A DNA stretch of 64,000 bases from Bursaphelenchus xylophilus (GCA_904066235.2 CAJFCV020000006.1:2976001-3040000); one strand, 5' to 3'. Positions 10,791 through 22,499 are shown, counted from the first letter of the stretch. The notes: generated by a model not told the origin, from the letters alone. Translations and numbers: made by a program.

Positions 10791-12976
10791 ATTCGAGCGG
10801 CTTGATGATACGTTGTGACATGAAATGTTAGCTGATCACAACCTTAGTCTCGACTGCAAGAAATTCAGAGCTCGCTTTACAGAGGTAACCCGTCAAGCGG
10901 CCTTTGCTTCCAGAAGAGTACATCAACACAAACCTAAGTTTATGTATGCGTCTAACAATAAGAAAAGATTTTGAGCATTTCTCCCATCATCTTTGAGTAG
11001 CTTTCTAGCCTCAAACCCGCAGAAATTTCCTCACTTTTCCTTTTGCATGCAAAAATGCGGGTTGATCTTTTAAAATCAACGAGACTTTCCGCAGAGACTT
11101 TGCGTAGACGCCGCGCCAAAGATTTGCGTTTTTAAGGCAGAACGCAACTTGAATTTATGAGTTTACGATAGCTAAAGGGACGTGGATGATCTCTTAGAAC
11201 CATTGACCTTTTATATTCGATGAATTTTCTACGGAAAAATTTGCTTATATCCAAATGAAATTTGCAAACTGTTTTTTTCTGAATTTGGAAATTTCAAACG
11301 TTGTTATTTTTAATCACTTTTATTAGGATGACTCTAGTTTTGATGTTTATGATTCATTTGGCCGCTTTTAAAGTGTCTCTCATAACTGGCCTTGGGCAGT
11401 GTTTTGAGGCCATATTAAGCGTCATTGGTTGAGGCCTCTTCATGAGGATTACTCAGTTAGATTTTTTTGGTTCTTTAATAGCGATTGTTAAATCTAGATG
11501 CTCCATATTTCATCAAAGACTGTTCACGTTGATATTAATCAAATCGATGTTGTGTTCGCACAGTGACGCCCATGATACGTTTTAATTTTTCACGTGAATT
11601 TCCCATAGGGCAGATATAAATTGTTCAAAATTTTAGCTAGTATTATGGAAGGAGAGGCAAGGCATAAATCTGGAAAATAGTGATATTCAGCAATCTTTGA
11701 CGATGAGAGAATAGGCGATTCAGGAGTCGGAGAAAGAGCTGTCGGAGAAAACAAAGTTTTTGGGCCATATCTTCGCAAACACCGCCAACTTTTGTACAAT
11801 AACTGAAATTCCTCCTGCAAAATGCGGGTTAGAGGTGTTGCAAATGTCATATACTAGTTTAATGTACATACATCTACACCTAAGTCAGTGAAACTCGAAG
11901 TGTTTTATCTCCAGAATACTACCAGTTCGCTCCAAATTTACCAGCTCTCCTCGTTTCGCAGTGTCAGGCCCACAATGATTTCTGAATGTATTGGCTGTGA
12001 TTGAGAAGCGAAAGCTAAAAATTATGCGCCGATTAACGTTTTTAAAAATGCGATGACATTTTTTGAGTCTACCCTTACCAACCCATTGATCTCAAATCAG
12101 TTCAAAAATTTGTTATTTGCCATTATATGTACATTTCTCTCATCTCTCTTTGATACACAGCCGCCGCGACGTCCACCGCCGATCAATTGCCGCCAATGTG
12201 AAACTTATCTTTTTTAATTTTCGACTTTATTTGTACATCTTTAACCCAAAAAGCAACGTTCTTCTTCAAGTCGCAAATTCAAGGTAAGGGCTTTACACAA
12301 ACGGCTGGGAACGACGTCTTCCGGGCGCTACCGTACCGCCATTCTCCTTGGTCTTTCGACGACCTTAAGACGTTCGATGGGAGGGAGGGCGGTAGTTCAA
12401 AGTGTAGAGACTCTCGATTGAAACGTTTAGTTGTTGGGTTGGGACTTGGGTTGGGCTGTGCGTTCTTGGGAGTTGGACTTAAGGGTAAGGGAATGGACTT
12501 GACGGCATAGGAGGCGGTCAAAATTTGATGGTGATTATAAAGTGGAAAGAGATCTATGTTTTGCGCAGTGACTCCTACACAAAGGTCGTTGAATTTCTCA
12601 ACTGCCCTTGCAAAGTGCGAGCTAAAATTTTTAAGTGCTGGTCATCACTCAAACTTGATGAAGCTAGCTAAATTTTAAACTACGTAGTCTTGAATTTTTA
12701 CTTTAAACAATTTGATTTAAGAAGAAACCTTTATACACTCTACACATTCTATGTAGGCAACTTTCCATTCTTCCTTGTACCTGTTCCTACCATATCAACA
12801 CTTTTGGCTTCCGTTCTCGCGTTCTTTGATTCGTTAATCCCCTAAATCCGCTCTTTTATCGCTTCTCATCCCCCCATTATAACATGTTTCTGTTCCAGGT
12901 TTCTTCAACTCTTCAACTCGCCCTGAGAACCGACAAAAAATCTCGGAAGGATTCGCCAACGCCCCTTTTCGGAAAT
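10791..12976. other. Intergenic DNA upstream of the SLC26 gene
   Basis: I see no convincing gene. A 12,279-12,521 minus-strand open frame is proline- and serine-rich but lacks an ATG start and any recognisable domain. The GC-richer patch at 12,150-12,520 lies a few hundred bases upstream of the transporter start and may be promoter or 5' leader. A TTCCAG acceptor-like site ends at 12,898, just before the transporter exon, and could receive a spliced leader. Confidence 0.4.
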
Positions 12977-15900
12977 ATGTCGCCAAATAAGGTGGCGGAC
13001 ATTGTGAAAGAGCCCAAATACGACACATTCGCCAGCGTTCCCACCGACTCTTCAGGACCGCCGAGCGAGGACGACAACTACGCCGCCCAATGCTACACGG
13101 ACATGATTGAGGACACGATGCGAGCGCCCATGAATCAGGAGCAGTACGACAAGATCTACGGGTATCGGAAGCCGGACCATCCGCATCCGGTGATGGTGCG
13201 CAAGCTCCTGAAGTTCTCCAAACGCTACACCAGGCCGTTCCAGTCGCCCATGGCGTTCCTGGACATGATTTTGAGTTTCGTGCCGTTCATCAAATGGTTC
13301 CCGCGTTATCCGTGGTCCCAGAATCTGGCTGCCGATATCATCGGTGGCTGCACAATGTCCGTGGTCCAGATCCCGCAGGGCATCGCATACGCGGTTTTGG
13401 CCGGCCTGGATCCAGTGGTTGGGCTGTACATCTCATTCTTTCCGCCGCTATTCTACATGTTTTTCGGAACCTCGAGACATAACTCGGTTGGTGCCTTCGC
13501 TGTGGTCGCGCTAATGTCTAGGGTGGCGATCAATCAGTACTCAACGTTGAATCCGGCTAGTCATGGGCTGAATGGGACGATGGCTGATGATGGAACGTTC
13601 TATTATCCGCCTGCGGTTGTGGGATCAACTTTGGCGTTCACTGTGGGACTTGTTCACGTAAGTGCTGAATAAAAAGGGATGCAATTCTCAGGGGGTGTAT
13701 CTCAAGGGCTAACGGAGATATACTCTTTATATCTGCCATGCTTGTTGTCACTAGAGCACATCATAATTTCTGAAGGTCTTAGCTTGCGCTTTGCAAAAAG
13801 AGCTGAGATAATGAACAATCGTTGCTGATGGAAGGTTGTAGAAATTGAGGAAAAAGTCATTTTTCGACCTAAAAATGTTGATGCATTCCGCATATCACAA
13901 GTTAAAAATCTTGTATAATCTCAGAAAAGCTCCAAAATGTGTGCCAAACTTTACCAGTTTATTCATAAAGGCACTGGAGTAATTTTTGGCATTTGCATTT
14001 TGCAGAAACAGTTAGGGTCCCAGCGGCAGCAACAGAAGAATCCTATCGTAAGTGCAATGTAAAGTTTTGCTTTCGCGCAGTGCAGGTCGCAGAAATCAGT
14101 TCAGCGACTTTGTCAACTCACTGGCATCAAAATAAAACATAAATATAAGCTTTCCTATCTGACTACTTCCACCTAAACATCCTTTCCAAATCTTTACAAC
14201 ACTGTTCTCCGATCCACCTTCAATTTTTATCATTTTCAGTTGGCTATGGCGGTTCTTCGTCTCGAGTTCATTTGCACCTACTTCTCGGACGCGGTGGTTA
14301 GCGGGTTCTCGACTGGCGCCGCCACGCACGTCTTCATCACTCAGCTGAACGCGTTCTTTGGGTTAAAAGGGCTGCCGGAACGGAATGGAGCCGGAAATCT
14401 TTTGTGGGTAAGGTTTTTCGTGATGTTCTTTTCAATTTATAATAACTTTTGATGTAAAAAATATTATTTCTGCATAACGCGAAGCAAAAATGTAAAAAAA
14501 ATTCAAAAATCCGAGAAGTTTGTAAAAAAAATGTAATTTTCTCTTGTTCAGAAGCTCAATGACATTATCCACGCACTCCCAGTGAAGATCAACTACGTTA
14601 CAACAGTTGTGTCGGTAATTGCAGTCGTATTTTTGGTGGCTGGAAAGAACTATATCAACCCGTATGTGGTCAAGAGATTCCGCTTGCCCGTCCCAATTCC
14701 ATTCGAATTGCTGTTGATCATCTTCGTCACAGCGGCTTCATTGGTGCTGAGATTGAACCCGGACTACAAGGTTGCCATTGTTGGAAGCTTGCCAAAGGGG
14801 TAAGTTTGTTTACAAGGGAAATACCCCAAGTGCGATGCTCAGATTTTGATGAAATTTGGCTCAAATTTAGAACGGGTTTTTCTGAGATATTATATGCGAG
14901 AATCCTAGTTTGCACATTGCAGAGACAACCGAGATCTTTAGATCAAAAGTTATCGAAAATTTGAGACTTTTTGCTGAATTCCAGCACGAAAAATTTCATG
15001 TCTATTTCTACCGTAGAGGGTAATTTTGCCACAAAAAATAAAAAATTTTCGCGCGGAGCTGGCAAAGATATGGCCAAAAAGGGGTTTTCTCTGTGACCTC
15101 TCTCCGTTTTCCGTACTCTCTCGGCCGCAAGTACTGTTCAATATCTCGGCGGTCCTTGCAAACTGCGAGCTAAAATTTTCAGGAATTGATATGTTCTCCA
15201 TGTCTAAACTGTGTGCAAAATCATAAAAAAATCTGAGCGTCCACTTGGGGTACTTCTGTAGACAGTAGCCTTCCTTAATGTTGTTAAAATACGACTTTGT
15301 ATTTAAGTACGACCCCTTTTTGTGCTCTATTTCTAACAATTCCCTTTCCAGAATGCCAGACGCCCATTTGCCGGCTTGGGAACTAATCCCAAAGCTTCTT
15401 CCCTACGCTATCTCCATCTCCATTGTCGTGGCTGCCATTCACATTTCCCTAGCCAAAATGTACTCCAAGAAATTCGGATACAAAACCGACTCCGGCCAAG
15501 AATTCTACGCCCTCGGATTCACGGCGTTCCTCTCTTCGCTCTTCCCATTATATCCGATTTGCTGTTCGTTGGGGCGAACGGTCGTCAACGTGGATGCGGG
15601 CACGAAGACGCAGTTCAGTTCGGTGTTTTCGAGCGCCATTATTGCAATGCTTATCTTCTTCATTGGGCCCGCGCTGAGGACGCTCCCGATGTGCATTTTG
15701 GGCGTGATTATTATGGTGGCGCTGACTGGGATGTTCCGAAAAGCGGCCGAATTGAAGACGCTATGGCCGATCAGCAAGTATGACTTTGTAAGTGGGGAAA
15801 TTTGGATCGAATTGAGGGTTAAAAATGGCGTTTTAAAACGAAAATTTCGAAATTTTGGAAAAATTTGAGATTTAAAAAAAATCGATTTTTTTCGGTGAAT

Positions 15901-17072
15901 TTTTGATTTTTTGAAAAAAAAATATTTTTTTCAGAATTTTTACAAAAAAATCAATCTTTTGAAATTCGAATTTTTTGATTTTTTTTAAAATTTTTCGCAA
16001 CAAAAACAATAAAAAATATTTTCCAGTTCACCTGGGTTGTCAGTTATGTGGCTACCGTTTTCTGGGACGTGACTCCAGGCCTTGGAATCGCCCTTTCGTT
16101 TGCTTTGATGACCACGGTATTCCGAACTCAATGGCCCAAATGGTTCCAGTTGATGCAATTGCAAGGAACTGATGAGTTCAATGCGAGATACGAAAAGATT
16201 AGTGACAATAATGTGAGTTTTGGGGGTTTTTGATTTGATTTGAAACAGGAGTGCCAAAATTTTGATTATGGATACTTTTTGATATTAAATTTTGTGATTA
16301 TTGATGATTTTTGACACCAAATTTTTGAGCATTGATACTTTTTGATACCAAAATTTTAATTACGGATACTTTTTGATACCAAAGTTTTTATTATGGATAC
16401 TTTTTAATACCATTTTTTGAATACTTTTTGATACTAAATTTTGTCCTTTCTTCGCTATATGAAAATTTTGGCCTCCAAAATTTCAATTCTCCCCATTTTT
16501 GTCATCAATTCAACCTTCAATTTCAGGGAGTCTGCATTTTCCGTTTCGACGCGCCAATCCTTTTCACCAACGTTGAGCGTTTCAAGAACTGCGTTGAGAA
16601 GGCCCTGAACCACTGGAAAGAAGAGAAACCCCGCTTGATCGGGCCAGAAGACCTCCAAGTCAAGGTGGTGGACAAAAACAAGACAATCGAGCAACTGAAC
16701 GAAGTAATTCGCGGCAAAACTCCGGAGGAGGATTGGTTCAAGAACATCGGCTATCGGCACTTCATCATCGACTGCTCCGGCTTCACTTTCATCGATTACA
16801 TGGGCGTGAACGCGTTGAAGGAGATTTACAGCGACCTGCACAAGCAGCACTGCTTGGTGTACTTTGCGGCCGCCAAAGCCCGCGTCCTGGACATGTTCGA
16901 GGAGTGCGGATTTTATAAATACGTCCCGAAAAGCAACTTCTACCCCACGTTGAGGGATGCGGTGCAAATTGCGAAGAAGAGGAGGACACAAGGTACCTTC
17001 TATTTGTTGGACCAAATCGGCGCTAAATACGACCCGGTGGAGGAGCAGTTCAATATCCATACAGTGACCTAG
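12977..17072 (+). CDS. SLC26/SulP anion transporter with STAS domain
   Basis: Six exons join in frame: 12,977-13,657, 14,240-14,407, 14,552-14,799, 15,352-15,787, 16,027-16,212 and 16,527-17,072. All introns are GT..AG, and the product is 754 aa, normal for SLC26. Residues 1-95 form a cytoplasmic N-terminus. The sulfate-transporter signature (QIPQGIAYAVLAGLDPVVGL, about 131-150) opens a multi-pass membrane domain running to about 540. The last exon encodes a STAS domain (about 574-735) with the IDCSGFTFIDYMGV core. Family members exchange sulfate, oxalate, bicarbonate or chloride at the plasma membrane; the substrate here cannot be read from sequence. An in-frame ATG at 12,884 would add 31 residues, but a TTCCAG acceptor-like site at 12,898 lies between, so I prefer 12,977. 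It is closest to the nematode sulp genes, and I cannot assign which one. Intron 3 is mostly an R1 element. Confidence 0.95.
13955..14126. mobile_element. R4 remnant in SLC26 intron 1
   Basis: The end near 14,080-14,126 (gcgcagtgcaggtcgcagaaatc, then gcgactttgtcaactcactgg) matches the right side of the R4 copy at 35 kb. The left side (ccagtttattcataaaggca) is weak. Boundaries are approximate. It lies wholly within the intron. Confidence 0.4.
14813..15259 (+). mobile_element. R1 MITE filling SLC26 intron 3
   Basis: The left end reads caagggaaataccccaagtg and the right end acttggggtacttctgta. The interior follows the R1 order: tttgatgaaatttggc, tatgcgagaatcctag, cgagatctttagatc, ccgtagagggtaat, gcaaagatatggcc, and aatatctcggcgg. 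It begins 13 bp after the donor of exon 3 and ends about 92 bp before the next acceptor, so it makes up most of the intron. It is more diverged than the copies at 25-31 and 60 kb, implying an older insertion. Confidence 0.75.
16252..16445. repeat. TTTTTGATAC tandem repeat in SLC26 intron 5
   Basis: About six imperfect units of roughly 28-32 bp are built on 'ggatactttttgataccaaaatttt'-type sequence (split here: ggatacttttt + gataccaaaa). The same unit recurs downstream of the gene at about 18,536-18,725. Confidence 0.65.
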
Positions 17073-17360
17073 AATCTCAAGTTTTGATAGATTTATTTTT
17101 AGCAGTATTGTAAGAAATTTTGCATGTACCTCTTTGCAATTGCATATTATACTCTGAATTTTCATTTTTTTGTATTTTTATTTTTTAGATTTTACGTTTT
17201 TTCCAATTTTTATTTTTGCAAACCATTGCCTTCAAACCAAAATCTCATCATATCAGCTTTGCTAATTTGTATCTTAGTTATTTCCATGTATTTTAGGAAA
17301 CTTACCGCATAATATTGCATTGTAAACTGCATTTCAACCCGATGGGGAAATAAATCGATA
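17073..17360 (+). terminator. SLC26 3' UTR with AATAAA signal
   Basis: After the TAG at 17,070-17,072 the sequence is T-rich and non-coding. The first canonical AATAAA is at 17,349-17,354, followed by T-rich DNA, and is the likely cleavage signal. An earlier cleavage using a variant signal is possible. Confidence 0.5.
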
Positions 17361-17540
17361 TGAAAATTAAATTCGTTGTAATTTTTCAATTAAAAAAGAA
17401 AGATTTTCACGGTTAAAACAGTATTCTGCAAAATTTTGGGGTTCATTATGCATCGAAAAATGTAAAAGAACGGGCTCAGAAGGATAGCAGCGGTTATCGT
17501 CACAGACATTCAGCGGTAGTGACAAGTTTGTTCTTCACAG

Positions 17541-17609
17541 CCGGCAGCAGCATTCGAACTCGCGCCCTTCCGAATGAAAACGCGGAGCACAACCACTGAA
17601 CTAACAAAA
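17541..17609 (-). pseudogene. tRNA-like relic
   Basis: Read on the minus strand, the sequence has an A-box-like TTAGTTCAGTGGTT near its 5' side and a B-box-like GAGTTCGAATGC about 40 nt later, the arrangement of a tRNA gene. Acceptor and T stems do not pair properly, so it is a decayed tRNA or tRNA-derived SINE rather than a working gene. Confidence 0.4.
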
Positions 17610-19816
17610 CAAGTGGGAAAAGGGTCTTCCTTTTCTCCTTGGAAAGAGTGGGAAAGGATCGGAGAGAAAGATGGCTGTTTTTGGGGGTTTTCTGATTTTT
17701 TGTTCGTGAAGTTTGGCGCAAATGGAAGAGAAAAAAATTGGGGAAAAATCCTTATGCTTCAGATTTCCTGGTATAAATTTTTTGCTGATTTTTTTGGAAA
17801 TTGGATTAAAATTATGGGAAATTTAAAAAAATTCATGAAAAACCGAGGTTTACCTTCTGTTTCCTCACGAAATGTGCTTTCAAAGAGAAAATAAAAAAAA
17901 AGAAAACCTGGTCCACATTGATCATCTTCGGTCAGGAAATAACTTCAACTACGCTGAATTGACATGAATGTCCCTTTTTGGAAAGAAATTCAAGCAAGAT
18001 TAACTGTAAGGTCTTCACAAGGGGAAGGAGGCCATGACAAATATGATAAATTAATTCTGTGGTTGATCTGAAAGCCAGCGGTAGTAAATGTACTTTTGAT
18101 AATCTTTCTTTTTTATTTTTTCTTGCAAAATCGGACAACGATAGTATATGCTTCTTTGATAACTTTTTTGTTTTATTTTCTTGCAAAACCGCTACAATTT
18201 TAGGGAAAATTTAAAACAAAGATTCATCAAAAAATTAACCTTTTTTTCTTGCCCCTCAAGAGCTGTGCTTCAAATGTTTTTTCCTAAAAGCCTTTCCTTA
18301 TACGATATAAATCATCTAAAAGCCGTCTCTCCGCAAAAAACTCCTCTGACTGGCACGCAAATTACTCACCGAGCGTTCGTCCGCAATTTCCAAAATTTTC
18401 AGAAACGCTAATGAGCCAGTTCGAAGATCGACCTTGACCGCCGAGATTGACCAATTGGGAAATGTTGTTGGAGTCAGAAAAAACGGTTGGGGCAATTAGT
18501 GATTTTTTTGCTAAGTCTCTTAGTTGTAATAATTTTTTTTGATACTTTTTGATACTTTTAGGGCACTTTTTGATACCAAATTTGGTTCATTTTGATAATT
18601 TGGATCTTATGATTACTCCTATATGCTATTTGACATTTTGTGTGAGCGAAGCCGGGTTGAGTTAAAAAATTTGAATTTTGGATACCTTTTGGATACCTTT
18701 TGATACCAAATTCAACCATATTCGATTTTTTTCGGCCCTTTATCCACTTTACTCCTCTTCCCTTTACCTTTTGCAATATCAATTCGTATACTTATCCGTA
18801 TATATGTAATGGTCAGTGTTTTCTTTTTTCCCCCTCGATTTTCGGACAATACCCGTCTTGAGTGTTATATAAAGACCGCAGGAGGGAGGGAACAACGGTG
18901 GACAAAAGACCTGCGACCGGGGGTTCGTATTACAGACGGCTTCTTTATCGAAGCCAATAGAAGGACAAAAAAACTTTAATCAAAAGTAGGATTTATAATA
19001 GAAGTTTTTTGTCATTGTATAAAATTATTTTTTACTGTAAAAATTTTAAAAAAATTACAAAAAAATAATATTTTTATTTATTTTTATTTCTCCTCTTCTC
19101 CCTAAACGTCTCCTCTATACATAAATGTTATTCCAAAAATGTTTCTGAAGTGTGTTGTTGCGTAAAACCGGTAGCCCATCCGTCTTCGTATTTCCGCCGC
19201 CTCAAGTGGTTATCCATTTCAGTTTCTTCCCCAAAAATAATTACTCCTCCGATCCGTCGCCGTTACGCATTCCGTATTACTATTATTCTAATGAACTGAT
19301 CTCTTGACCTGAGGGGTTTTTTACAAAAAAAATTCTGGATTTTTGGGAGAGACTTATATATGTTTTGGGCGGGATATTTTTGGGGTATAGTTTTGAGGGC
19401 GATTTTAGCTGTTTGTCATCATGATTTATCCCTGAAAATGCTAGCTGGCGTTTTCCAGACGCTGCATCTAAAGCGCATTTCCTGAACCGTTTAGATGTTT
19501 CACACGCACTATCGATTGGCCAAAAGAAAGCTTCTACTTTTTGACGGGAGATATGTCACAAAATCCGAAAAATTGCGCTGATCAAGGATATGTAAAAATT
19601 AGCTGATTTAGGTTGTTAGGGGTAAAAAATCAATCGGAATTTGACTTAAACTTCAATGGTATAAACCTCTTTTGGCTTAATTTTCACATGTTTAGAAAAC
19701 TTATTTTAGCTAAAAATGATGTTTCTTGAGTTTTTGAGGCGTAATAAACAAGACTTGGCACAAGAATTTATTTTTCTGACCTTCTATTACTTCACTACTT
19801 CAAAAAACGTTGATTT
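17610..19816. other. Intergenic DNA downstream of SLC26
   Basis: No gene can be supported. The only clear structure is the TTTTTGATAC repeat at 18,536-18,725. A TATA-like TATATAAAG near 18,870 is followed by a short hairpin (GGCTTC..GAAGCC, about 18,947-18,964). Nothing else marks an RNA gene there. Confidence 0.4.
18536..18725. repeat. TTTTTGATAC repeat, second locus
   Basis: Several copies of tttttgatacc(aaatt) are spaced irregularly, matching the unit in SLC26 intron 5 about 2.2 kb upstream. The array is interrupted and more degraded than the intronic one. Confidence 0.5.
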
Positions 19817-19907
19817 GGCCCTAGAGGGGAATCGAACCCGTGCGGCGAAAAAAAGTTTAGAACGGTATTTTGTGACCAGAAAGCAAGCTTTTGTCCCAGC
19901 TAGCCAA
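19817..19907 (-). pseudogene. tRNA-like element with intact pol III boxes
   Basis: On the minus strand a perfect A box (TGGCTAGCTGG, complement of 19,896-19,906) is followed about 60 bp later by a perfect B box (GGTTCGATTCC, complement of 19,828-19,838). Acceptor and T stems do not form, so it is not a functional tRNA. It is best read as a tRNA-derived SINE head or tRNA pseudogene. Confidence 0.5.
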
Positions 19908-20030
19908 GAAAAATCAGTCTTGTGACGAAACGCCACATAAATTAAAGCTATTTCTTAACTTTTTCATGAAATAGCTTGATTACGCTGGATTGACGAGCAT
20001 TGGCAAGATAGTCAGGCTATTTTGAAGCTA

Positions 20031-20819
20031 ACAAGGGAATGGACTTTATGTGTAAATCGATTTTGGCCTGGGACCTAGTCCGATCGAAAGGTGTGTGGTA
20101 GTCGATTATTCACTTGGAGGGAAATCTCTGCGCGGGGCTTCAAAGCCAAGAAAATCGGCTTCAAAGTTTGGACGAAAATCAAAGGATAGGGATCCCGGAA
20201 AAGGAGCAATAAAAAGTGTGAAGCAGTGGCCGAGTGGTCAGTGTGCTCGCTTTTTGCGCAAAAGGTCGCAAGTTCGAATCTGCTTCCATTAATAACTTTT
20301 TTAGACAAAAACTTCTATTAATTTTTTCCCGCTGAACTCGATTACCGATGCAAGAAGTATATTTTAAACGGAACTTTTCCATTTTCAACGGCTTCGCACC
20401 TTCCTTTTACAGTTTTAGAGCGCAGGGCACACCATCAACCTGATGTATTCAAAAACAACTTTCCATTATGTTAAATTTTTTTTATCTATACCCCTTTTTT
20501 AAACGTACAGGTGGATAAGCACGAAGAAAGCAAAAGTAAAAACGATAAATGGTGATTTGGGCATGGAAAGACTCGAACCTGCAACCTTTTGCGCAAAAGG
20601 CGAGCGCACTGACCACTCGGCCACTGCTTCACACTTTTTATGGCTCTTTTTCCGGTATGCCTATCCTTTGATTTTCGTCCAAACTTTGAAGCCGATTTTC
20701 TCGGCTTTGAAGCCCCGCGCAGAGATTTCCCTCCAAGTGAATAATCGACTACCATACACCTTTCGATCTGACCAGGTCCCAAGCCAAAATCGATTTACAC
20801 ATAAAGTCCATTCCCTTGT
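20031..20819. mobile_element. Fold-back element with tRNA-like arms
   Basis: Two arms of about 257 bp (20,031-20,287 and 20,563-20,819) are inverted copies, roughly 90% identical by eye, separated by about 275 bp of unique DNA. Outer ends are ACAAGGGAATGG and its inverse. At the inner end of each arm lies a tRNA-like module. Left: A box TGGCCGAGTGG at 20,227-20,237 and B-like box at 20,271-20,281. Right, on the minus strand: A box at 20,613-20,623 and B box GGTTCGAGTCT at 20,569-20,579. The modules point towards each other. The right copy contains the perfect palindrome CCTTTTGCGCAAAAGG. Cloverleaf stems do not complete, so neither is a tRNA. It could be a fold-back DNA transposon that absorbed a tRNA-like sequence, or two SINEs inserted head to head. 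Confidence 0.7.
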
Positions 20820-21644
20820 AAGAGAGTGCGTAAAATGCGGAGAGGCGCCAGAAAAAGAACTGTGTATTATCTTCTACGTAGCTTTTTGCCTTCTAAGATT
20901 GTTGAACATTCCTGTCTTTGCTTACAAAACTGAAATTAAAATTTTCAAAGACATATGATAACTCGATTATAAATTATCCTTAGAGAATTCAAACAAATTA
21001 CCACATAGGACTTTCAAAATAAATTATTCATGTTTATGACGTGAATAAACGTCATAAACATGAAGTTGGATCCTGCAGTTTCCCTCACAAATTTCGCGTT
21101 CAAAATCACCGCCTCACGGTTATAAACCGATAATCGCCGCCACAGACCGGCCGGGTTTTAGCATAAGCGCAAAATTCGAGCTAAGCCGTTGGGAAAACAA
21201 TAAACATCTTCAACGTGGGCAATAATATATGCGTTGCATAGTAAATGGTTTCCTTCTTTTTGGACCTTTCCTTTTTTCTCTTCTTTACGACTTTTCTGTA
21301 CGTTGGGAAACGACGGAAAAGGGGGAGATGAGGTGAATATCGGGTTTGGAATCTTTACGATGATCAAGGTTGTAGGTGGCGGAGCGTATGGGACATTTTT
21401 GTACGTTAGAAATTTTTCCCAGGCAATTTAGTAGGGGTTTGTCCATAGTCAGGACTGTCACCACAGAAAGAAATTTGTTAATCGATTACCTGCTGTTTTT
21501 GATTGATAGTCAGCGGTGCTTTGAGGCTGTCAGTCGCCGGAATATGAACATAACCTCAGTTGAATCCCATGGAGCCTTAAATTAGCCTATTCGGGGTGTT
21601 ACAAACGTCGGCTTGGCCTTCACAGGTTCGGCCGAGCCATTTCG

Positions 21645-22499
21645 AGAATCTCAAAAAAAATTTTTTTTCGCCGGCGGAGGGCCCATTTCTCGGCGTAGAA
21701 AATTAGGGCCTTTTTTAAAAATCACATCGTATTACATGGCGGAAACGCCGTTGCAACGACTGAAATCAAGTTTACGTTACACCTCCGTCGATTTTACGGT
21801 ATGCATTTTTTTGTTTTCGATTTTACGCGCACCGCGGAGGCGCGGCGGAGACTTCAGATTTCGGCGGACGTTGTTTTGGCCCTTCGGCTGTTGCAATTCA
21901 TGTTGTAAAAGAGGTTGGGGTGATTTTTTGTTGTCATCCGATGCACAGATGGCAAAAATTTCGTGCTTTTTTTCCCCGGCGGAGGATTCGGCGGAGGCTT
22001 TTTCAAAGGGTCAAAGCAGTCTTACGAGTCCGGGAAAAATCTCAGCTACAAGAAACGATCAGAGCAGCATTGTCTTTCAAAGATTTTTGATTTTTTTGGT
22101 CCGGCGGACAAATCGGCGGAGTTTTGTTTTTACCCTTCGATAAAGCCTCCGCCGACTCCTCCGCCGGGGATAAAAAGCACGAAATTTTTGCCATCTGTGC
22201 ATCGGACGACAACAAAAAGTCACCCCAACCTCTTTTCAAACATGAATTGCAAAAACCAAAGGCCCAAAACAACGTCCACCGAAATCTGAGGTCTCCGCCG
22301 CGCATCCGCGGAAGTGCGTAAAATCGAAAACGCAAAAAAAGCATACCGTAAAATCCATGAGGTGTTACGTAAACTTGATTTCAGCCGTTGCAACGGCGTT
22401 TCAGCCACGTAATACGATGTGATTTTTAAAAAAGGCCCTAATTTTCTCCGCCGAGAAATGGGCCCTCCGCTGACGAAAAAAAAATTTTTTTGAGATTCT
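21645..22499. mobile_element. 855-bp fold-back (long hairpin) element
   Basis: The sequence from 21,645 (agaatctcaaaaaaa) to about 22,016 is repeated in inverse from about 22,128 to 22,499 with high identity. A roughly 110-bp loop separates the arms. Arms are studded with CGGCGGA/TCCGCCG motifs, unlike the AT-rich surroundings. Open frames in the arms are palindrome shadows. No transposase is present and no clear target duplication is visible. Confidence 0.75.

Noticed and set aside
12279..12521. Proline-rich minus-strand open frame upstream of SLC26
   Set aside because: It lacks an ATG and any homology I recognise. It is more likely 5' regulatory DNA.
16455..17165. 236-codon minus-strand open frame
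   Set aside because: It is the antisense shadow of the SLC26 STAS exon, which has splice sites, phase and conserved motifs on the plus strand.
18940..18970. Hairpin GGCTTC..GAAGCC resembling a histone 3' stem-loop
   Set aside because: Stem and loop do not fit the histone consensus and there is no histone gene upstream.
20220..20290. Functional tRNA gene
   Set aside because: The A box fits and a 7-bp acceptor-like pairing (gaagcag/ctgcttc) exists, but the TTCGAAT loop then cannot have a paired T stem. The module is part of an inverted-repeat element.
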